A stretch of DNA of 8,031 nucleotides from Planctomycetaceae bacterium (GTDB lineage: Bacteria > Planctomycetota > Planctomycetia > Pirellulales > Pirellulaceae). The translations under genes and the position numbers were made by a program. The DNA is taken from assembly GCA_007129635.1 (NCBI GenBank), contig SKVE01000976.1, forward strand, positions 1 to 8,031. Direction: 5' to 3'. Below, in pieces: positions 1-7,500 of this stretch. The first letter of the stretch is position 1. Every line of letters begins with the position of its first letter. Under the pieces are notes generated by a model. That model saw nothing but the letters and a program-made list of their open reading frames with translations, was not told where the DNA came from and made no database searches.

Positions 1-1490
1 ATCTCCGGATGCAACTCTTTGTCTTTGAACTGTTCGTCGATTCCCGTCATGCCCAGGAACAAAGCGGGGCTGGACGTATCCACTTTCGTAGGCCAGATCT
101 CTTCGCCGTAGCGAGCTTGGCCCCATTTGTCCACATACTCCTTCAACAAGCCTCGGACGTTCAGGTTGCCGCCGCGGACCAGCAGCAGCAACGTCTGGAT
201 CTGGCGTTCTTCGATATAGCGATCGATCAGATAGAAGACCTTGCCGCGTTTGACGACGTTCATCTGGCGGTCGACGCTATCGATCTCAGCGGCGCCGCCT
301 TCGGTGTTCCCCCCCCCGCCGGCCAGGATTCCCGGCAGATCCAGCACGTCCATCTTGAGAATCACATCGCGCCAGTCGTCGCTCAGCCGATGCGGGATCA
401 CGGGGATGATCATCTCCAGCATGGCGGATTGGATGACAGCCAATTCCTCGGCGGGGCCGCTGCCACCTGGCGCATAGTCCAGCACGTACCAGCCATCTTT
501 GATATCGTCGCGAAGATCGGCCCAGCGAACGACCTGCTGCCATTTCGATTGGCGGCTCTCGTGCTGTGCCGTCCGTCGACTGTCCAGCAGGAACCGCAGC
601 GCCGCCCAATGGACCAGGATCCCATCCCGACCGTGGCGGCAGATTTTTTCCAAGAAGGTGCAGACACGATTGAACAGCACGGTCAGCTCGGGATAGTTCT
701 CCCGGTCCCAAAACATCCGTCCCGCGATTTCCACATAACCGGCGGGCGTCAAGGGGAATCGGCTGAGGAAAGCATTGAACATCGATTCGCTGACCTCGTA
801 CAGCCGCGGGTCCAGACCGCGGACGTACGCGTAGACATCCAACAGATCCATTCGCCAATCCCGGTCCACCGCATCGGCCGCATGATCCCGGCTGATCGAT
901 TCGAACAATTCGCGTATCGAATCCTCCCGCCAGGTGACGCCTTTGGGTTGGATGCATTCCGAGCGGAATCCACGAGCCAAGACTCGCAGCCATTCGGCGC
1001 GAGTCAGGGCGCGGACTTTGACGGGGTATTCCGGCAGCGCGGTTTCGTCGAACCGTTCCTTGGTGGTAAACCGCGTGACCAGCGCGGTCGCTTCCTGATC
1101 GCCACAGTGCGGGTTGACATCTTTTTCGAAGGACAGTCCTGGAATGTATCCGGGAGGTCCCATCTGGTCGCACTTGCCCAGCGGCGTGTCGCCTTCGGTC
1201 GCGGGTTCCAGAACGCTGGCCATGAACAGGCTCTTGCCCACTTGGGAAGGGCCGTAGACGGCGGCGGCCACGGGCACGTTGGCCGAACGCCACAGATTCG
1301 ATGCCAATCGCCGCAACCGGTACAGCGAAAACTCTTCGTCCGCCGTCACCTCGAAATCCGTACCGCGTCTCGGTTGGACATGGTGTCCCGCCCACTCGAC
1401 CAGATCGTCGGCGAACTCCCAGGTTCGTTCCGCCATCCGCTGTAACTCGCGGTCGCGATCGTCGGGAAACCCTTGTCTGTCAGTTGTCAT
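1..1490 (-). CDS. SrfC-family P-loop protein (putative virulence factor family), C-terminus cut by the window edge
   Basis: Translating from the ATG at 1488-1490 gives 496 complete codons without a stop; the gene leaves the window at base 1. Visible motifs: Walker A GPSQVGKS at residues 80-87 after a hydrophobic strand (PVAAAVY); LSFEKDVNP at 119-127 running into EATALVTRFT at 133-142, which resembles a segment I remember from SrfC-family proteins and could supply the switch I threonine; DVLDLPG at 381-387, a G3-like DxxG; VKRGK at 413-417, then a strand-rich stretch ending LLLLVRGG. A G4 motif is unclear: TKVD occurs at 468-471, but the strand LFLGMT runs into TGID at 482-485, where a TKxD would be expected. 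No signal peptide or membrane helix is seen, so it is probably cytoplasmic. The family (Pfam Virul_Fac, named from memory) contains Salmonella SrfC, whose biochemical activity I cannot state. The start is the first ATG after the upstream stop; no strong Shine-Dalgarno precedes it, and ATG at residue 19 is the alternative. The gene lies 95 bases after the giant gene on the same strand, so co-transcription is likely. Family call fairly sure; GTPase activity is inference. Confidence 0.8.
   Translation of the reverse strand, partial: MTTDRQGFPDDRDRELQRMAERTWEFADDLVEWAGHHVQPRRGTDFEVTADEEFSLYRLRRLASNLWRSANVPVAAAVYGPSQVGKSLFMASVLEPATEGDTPLGKCDQMGPPGYIPGLSFEKDVNPHCGDQEATALVTRFTTKERFDETALPEYPVKVRALTRAEWLRVLARGFRSECIQPKGVTWREDSIRELFESISRDHAADAVDRDWRMDLLDVYAYVRGLDPRLYEVSESMFNAFLSRFPLTPAGYVEIAGRMFWDRENYPELTVLFNRVCTFLEKICRHGRDGILVHWAALRFLLDSRRTAQHESRQSKWQQVVRWADLRDDIKDGWYVLDYAPGGSGPAEELAVIQSAMLEMIIPVIPHRLSDDWRDVILKMDVLDLPGILAGGGGNTEGGAAEIDSVDRQMNVVKRGKVFYLIDRYIEERQIQTLLLLVRGGNLNVRGLLKEYVDKWGQARYGEEIWPTKVDTSSPALFLGMTGIDEQFKDKELHPE
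309..317 (-). repeat. Nine-base G homopolymer inside the SrfC-like coding sequence
   Basis: The plus strand has nine consecutive C, read as nine G in the gene, giving glycines directly after DLPGILAG. The frame reads correctly with nine bases. With ten G the shifted frame meets TGA at 288-286; with eight G it meets TGA at 262-260. Both would remove everything after about residue 400. The tract is a possible slippage site or a sequencing-error hotspot. Confidence 0.85.
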
Positions 1491-1585
1491 GGTTTGTATT
1501 CCGTCAGATAGTGGAGAGGGGTGTTCGTTCGGGTCACATCGTCGGGAACGAGGCCGAGCGACGGTCCCGAACAGTTTCGGGCCTT
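1491..1585. other. Intergenic spacer between the giant gene and the SrfC-like gene
   Basis: Ninety-five bases separate the TAA of the giant gene from the ATG of the SrfC-like gene. No convincing minus-strand promoter was seen. The closest purine-rich stretch before the ATG (GACGGAA) is a weak ribosome-binding candidate and lies rather far upstream. The half nearest the giant gene's stop contains inverted repeats, listed separately. Short length and same orientation favour one transcript. Confidence 0.6.
1563..1583. other. Stem-loop just after the stop codon of the giant gene
   Basis: In the transcribed (minus) direction, CCCGAA, loop ACTG, then TTCGGG form a perfect 6-bp stem. GG/CC extends it past a single bulged base. 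It begins two bases after the TAA. On the minus strand no T-run follows, so it is not a normal intrinsic terminator for the giant gene. On the plus strand it is followed by TTTT (1584-1587), but no plus-strand gene is present to terminate. It may act as an mRNA stability or processing hairpin between the two cistrons. Confidence 0.4.
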
Positions 1586-4500
1586 TTACGGGGTGCTCGG
1601 TCGCTCCTGAACTCGTTGGGCGATGATCATCTCGAACGACAATGGGTATCGGGTGATGTCGGCCTGGCCCCGTGGTCGTGCTTCCACGACCACGTGATAG
1701 ACGGTTCCAGGCCGTCCGACTGCCATGCGGGGACTCGCCAACTTCACATGTCCGCCGCTACCCGCAGGCATCGGTGTCCAGGGGACCGTACTGACGTCTT
1801 GATCGGCGCCGAAGACGACTCGATATTCCATGCTGCCTTCGGAGATTCCCAACGATTGGACGTTTACGGAAACGGCGAATCGGTTTTCCTCCAGCAGATT
1901 CACCTCTTCATCCACGGAAACATGGTGAAAGGGATCACCTTGGACCAGCACATTGACCGCTGCCTGGCGGCCGCCATACGAGGCCTGTAATTGGGTCGCG
2001 CCTGCGGAGCGACCCAGGAAGTTTCGGCTACCCGGCGTTTCTGGAGCCAAGATCGCTTCATCCAGACTGGCCCATTCTGCCTGGACTTCGCGGAGTTCCT
2101 GCCCAGGTCCCAACCGAGCCAAGGCGCGGACCGGAGGGGTACGTTGGTCGACACCGACGGTGATTGTCGACGGACTGACGCGCAACTCGACGATGCCCTC
2201 CGGACCCTGGTCCTGCCCATCCCGGATCTGCAGTTCGACCACATCACTGCGCAACCCGGAATTCAGCCTGACGACAAACTGGAATGCGCCTGGCGCATCG
2301 GCTTGCAGAATGGGCGGGGCATGCAAGACGATCTCCTGCCCCTTGGGTCGCACAACTCGCACTGCGGCCAACGGCTGGTTGGCGCTAGCCGCGTCGGGTG
2401 TGTCCACCACCATGGCGGTCAGGTCCTGCCGAGGTCCGCCGGTTGTGGGATGCCCCCAAACGCGATAGGGCCTGCGTTCGCCCACCACCATCGGGTTGCC
2501 GTCGATCTCCAGATCCAAGCGTGCGAAGGCACCGGCGGGCGGATCGATCCGCAGCGGCAGGGCATTGGAGATTTGATCCCGATAACGGGCACGGATTTCC
2601 AATTCACCGACTTGATTGGCCAGCAATCGACAACCCGGTTGCAACTCGACCAGACGCTCCAACCCGGATTGGGGTGCTACCAGCATGGCACCGTCGTTGG
2701 TCACATCCCGCTGGCCATCCGGTCCCAGCCATTGCACTCGGTAAGCCACCTCTGCCCCCACGGTTGTGCGTGAAGGCCCCGTCAATCTTAACTGAGGTTC
2801 ACCCCCCGCCCCCGTACCGACGGTGACGTTCACCTGCTCGCTTAAATCCTGATAGGCCGGATCGACATTGACCGGTACGATGCGAACCGCGGCTTGTCCG
2901 GCCGCGACCCCTCGCAGGGTTTTGCCGTCTTGGACGGCCACGATCGACGGATTCTGGCTAACCACCTGATAATCGACGTCGATCAGCGCTCCACCCACGC
3001 CCGGTACGATCTGGACGCGCTGAAAATCAGCCTGTTCGTTGACGGCCAACGTCACTGGATCAGGGCGTACGATCAGTCGCGATGGCGCGGTGGGTTCGAA
3101 AACGCGGATCACCATGGGCTGCCGGGTCTCAAGACCTCCCAGACGCTTCGGCAACCTGGCCATCGCCGTGGTGCTGCCGAGTTGATTCGGCACGAACACG
3201 GGGCCCGAGCCCGTCGGCCGGACCTCGGCAACCGCAGGATCTTCGATTTCGATCTCGACCAAATGATCGACGTCCTCCGTCTCGCCTTGCTCGTTTCTCC
3301 GCAAGATGCGAACCGTTTCCCCAGGGTGCCCAACTTGAAGACTCAACACGTCGGGCAAGAAGAACAGTCGATCACGACCTGGTGGCAGGGGGGGTGGCGA
3401 TCCGGCGGGCATCACATGCAGATGGGCCGTCGCCTGATGCGGCCCGAGCCGGGCGATGATCTCCGTCGATCCTGTCGCAACGCCTCGAACCGCCAGTCCC
3501 TCGGTATTCACGGCCACGGCGGAATCGGCGACCTGCAATTGAACGCCATCGTCGTCGGTCAGTGCTCGCATTTGGTCGCGATGCCGAGCGTACACTCGGT
3601 AGTTCACCGAAGTACCGACGGGGGTGGTCTGCCGTTCCGGCTCGATCCGCAGGCCCAGGATCGGATCATCCGTCACTTGGACCTGTACGGGCGCGGCGGT
3701 CAGATCCCGCCAAGTCATCGTCACGGCCGCTTGACCGGGCGAAGCACCTCGCACGCGAGGTCCTGCAGAAACTGCGATGGCCTGCGGATCGTCTCCGTCA
3801 ACACTCCAGGTCAGATCCGGATGATGCGACAGGTCGCGCCGGCCGCGAGGTCCGGAACCGGAGACTTGCAGTTCTGTTTCCTGGCCCGTTGCCAGGTGTA
3901 GCGATGACGGGAAGACCGTCAATTGAGTGAACGTCTCCTCGATCACCGTCAGCACCGCTTGGCCTGGCGAATCGATCCCCGGCACACGGGCGGTCAGATT
4001 GGCAACGCCGGGGGCCAAGGCGACCGCTCGGGCATTGCCTTGAAGCATGACGACCTGGGAAGCATCGGTTTCGAGTACCGCACGGCGGGTCAGATCCAAT
4101 CGCTGCCCTTGATCGGTGACGACCCAAACTCGCAAATTCAGGCTCTCTCCCTCTGCCAGCGTGTCGCTGGAGGGTTCGATCATCACGGAACCGTCCAGTG
4201 ACGCAAGGTCCAGAGGTTCGATGCGGACCGGCAGCGTATAGCGGTCGTTGCCAGCGGTCAGGATCAAATCCGTGCTACCTTCCGAAATGCCTTGCAGCGA
4301 ACGTTGTTCCGCATCGTAGGACAGGATCGGCGAAGCGGGCGAGACGACCTGAAGTTGATAACTGAGATCGGTTTCGCCGCGAATCAGCCGGATATCCCGC
4401 CCCAACCATCGCGTCTCGCCCTCGTGCATTACAAGTTCATCCGGGAAAAGGGTGGCATGTTCGGTGATCACTCCTCTGGCGGGCACGACCGTCACGCCGG

Positions 4501-7500
4501 ACGATCCGGATGCCGAACCCATTTGGGCACGTACCAGCGTCTGACCTTCCTGTAGGCCTTCGATCATCGGTCCATCGACGTACAACACATCCGTCGATAC
4601 CGCAGTCCATTGGATTCCCGGCACTTGGGCCAGATCGCCGATCTGCTGCCGCTGGTCGCCGTGACCTACGAACCCAATGGCTCGCAACCGCGTTCGTTCG
4701 CCAACTCGCAACGTCTGGTTATCCGGCTGGATTTCGATGTCGGTCACGTCGACGGTTTCATCGACCACGACCGACAGTGCATTCTCGGAATCGACTCCGT
4801 TAAACCCGGCACGCACCTCCGCTTGTCCCGGATGCTGGGCGATCAACCGCCCATCGGAGATCGCCAGCGGCGGTGGGGCGGACCCTTCATCGACGACTCG
4901 GAGGATCGCCTGATTCGTCACATCGGTCGGGGGCCGGTCGGGATACACGGCTTGGACTCGGAACGCATCAAACGCTGCTCCGACCGGCAAGGTCAACGGT
5001 GGTTGATGATCGTAAACGATGCGGACTTCGGACGGCCGCCCGGTGGGCTGTGCGGGTGCTCCTGGTCGAGAGGCTCGGGGAACGGTTCGCGTTACGAACG
5101 GCGTTCGCCGATCACCGCTTTCTGCTGCCAATCTTTGCAAGTGCCCCGGTTGCCGGGCCGTCAATACGGGTGGCTCCCAACGCACGTAGTCATTTTCGAA
5201 AGCGGGCGTCCATTGGACATCGGCCGCAGGGACCATTTGCTGGCCATCCTGGATCATGGCCAGATACCGCTGCTGTTGCCCGACTGGCAACGATTCACCC
5301 GGCGGTTGTCGAACAATCACCAACGGTCCGCTGGGCAGTGGCTCAACGGAGACAGTGATCGTGGATGAAGCGGCAGCGCCACCATGTCGCGCGGTGATTC
5401 TCAAATCTCCACTGGCTCCGTCGATCGGTGTCAGGCTGGGGGGCATCCCCGCAGTGGGCGGAGTCCAGATCACGGTATCCGGCACTTCCCATTGCACTTG
5501 CTGCGGGTCGATCTCCTGCCAGTGCTCCGACGTTTCCCCAAGCCGTTGTTGGACCGCCGGAGTCATCACCTGGCCCGGCGCAAGCTCCACGGTGGACGGA
5601 ACCACACGCAGCTCGGGCGAATCGGGCGGCAATACCACACGGACCACGGCATGTGCCGTCAACCCGTGATAGCTGGCGGTGACCTCGAAGGGATCGGCGA
5701 TGGCCAGTCCGATCAGGTAGGGGGATTGCCATTGGACGGCATCGGTACGGCCGATCCCCAAGCGGAGATTCTCCGCATCGTCCGACCAGGACAGTGGTTG
5801 CTGGTGTCCATCGATCGTCAGCAGAACCTCCAGCGGCACACGACCACCGATCACGAGATCCGTCTCCGGGGGCTCGAGGCGCAGTTCAGCCGACTGGGGA
5901 TCGACCACGTGGAGTTCCAGGCGGACGGGAGCGACATCGGTACGATCCGCCAGACGAGCGGCCACTTGGACGGTCCCGGGCTCCAAGGCTTGGTACGCGC
6001 CCGTCTGCGGGTCGACGGTCAAGATCTTTGGGTCCGAACTGGCGAACTGGATGCCGTCCAGTTCGCCAACGCTCGCATCCACGGCCCGAGCGCGCAGCAT
6101 ACCGGCCGTACCAGGGAGAAGCAGTTGACGATCTGCTTCCAGCAGCAATTCCAGCGTTTGGGCCTGGACCGATCGGAACTCGACCGGCGACGAGGTCACT
6201 CCGCGATATTCAGCACGCACCATCAACGGGCCCCGGTCGGGCTGCATCGCCTGAACTCCGGCGCGGCTCGGCTCCCAAACCAGGCCGTCAAGCTGTTGTG
6301 GTTCGCTGGACCATTGCACTTGGTCGGTCGGAATTTGGATGCGGCGTCCCCCACCTAGATCGGCAAAGACCTGCAGCGGCACCACCTGGCCGACCGGTAC
6401 ATCGATCGGTCCCGCCGGCAGCAGTTGCACCGTAAGAGCAGGAGACGTGACTTCGATCGTTGCGTTGGCGCGGTGCTGGCCCCAAGCAGCGACCACCTGT
6501 TGCGGCGATTGCCCGGTCGGAGCGCGGCCGAGCACCCGCAGATGATGGGGATCAATCTCGGCAAACGACGAAGTCGGCAGTTGCTCCCAAGTGATCTCGT
6601 CGGTCGCCAGATCGATCTCCGTGCCCTCCGCGCATCGGCCGATCAAACGCAGGTCGACCGTATCCTGCACGGGTACCACGATACGATCCGGGACAATGGC
6701 AATGGACTCGATGCCCCGCGATTGAACCTCGACCACCACTTCTGCCTCGCGAGCTTCCTGGCGGATCGTCAGTTGGGCTTTCCCTGGCGCCCGCCCTGCG
6801 ACTCGCAATCCTCCCAAAACCTCGACAATTTGCGGGTCGGAACTTTCTACCCGCACCGGCCCGCGGCCCGAGCTGAGCACTTGCAACTCGGTCGTCTCAT
6901 GCACGGCCAGCCGAAGATCCCTTGGCCGAACCTCGAAACGGACCGGCGAGGTATCCTTGCCGATCTGGAACTCGCAGGAGGCTTGCGGCAAGTCCGCGAA
7001 GGAACCTTCCAACTGTCCGCTGCCTTCTCGCAACGCATGCAGATAATCGTCGGTCAAGTTCGCCAGTTGAGGCGGCATGACTCGCAATCGAAGCTGACGG
7101 GAATGCAAAACGGAACGCTGGGTCCCCTCGGCGCTGGTCACGATCGCTTCGATTCGGCCCGCACGCCCTTCGACCAGCGAACTGGGCTGGACGGACAATT
7201 CCAAAGACACATATTCCTCTGGGGTCACCGTCACTTCGGCCGTGCCCGTCGTTTCCGGCTGATCCGCCGCTGGGCGATATACGGCCGTGATGGTCGAGGT
7301 GCCCTGCGCGATTCCCTCCAGAAAGCCCTGACGGCAGGAAACCGCTGAACCGGGTGGAAGACGCCATTGAACGGCCTCCGTTAAATCGATGGGCGGACCC
7401 TCGTTGTAATGGCCCATCACGGTCACCTGAGCGGTCGTCCCGATGCCCAAGGTCACTTCGGCCGGCTGCACCTCAAGACGTTGGGGAGCTTGCGGGATGC

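Noticed and set aside
78..89. TKVD as the definite G4 guanine-specificity motif of the SrfC-like protein
   Set aside because: It matches the pattern but does not directly follow a hydrophobic strand. The next strand (LFLGM) leads into TGID instead, so I left the assignment open.
286..1395. 369-codon minus-strand frame overlapping the SrfC-like gene
   Set aside because: It is the offset frame of the same strand, rich in R, G and S, without domains. It is noted only because its TGA would end the protein if the G9 tract gained one base.
9..1445. 478-codon open frame on the plus strand
   Set aside because: It lies exactly antisense to the SrfC-like gene, whose minus frame carries Walker A and DLPG motifs. 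The plus-strand translation has low-complexity, QHRDP-rich content and no recognisable domain.
1563..1587. Intrinsic terminator between the two genes
   Set aside because: The T-run is only four bases and on the plus-strand side, where no gene reads into it. In the minus direction the hairpin is followed by GTCG, so it should not stop the transcript efficiently.
1301..1990. 229-codon plus-strand frame spanning the intergenic spacer
   Set aside because: It is antisense to both real genes with no domain and no ribosome-binding site.
2894..7348. Long plus-strand frames (335 codons at 2894-3901, 324 at 5384-6358, 307 at 6425-7348)
   Set aside because: They are antisense to the continuous Big2 frame. 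Their translations are arginine-, histidine- and glutamine-rich shadows with no family resemblance.
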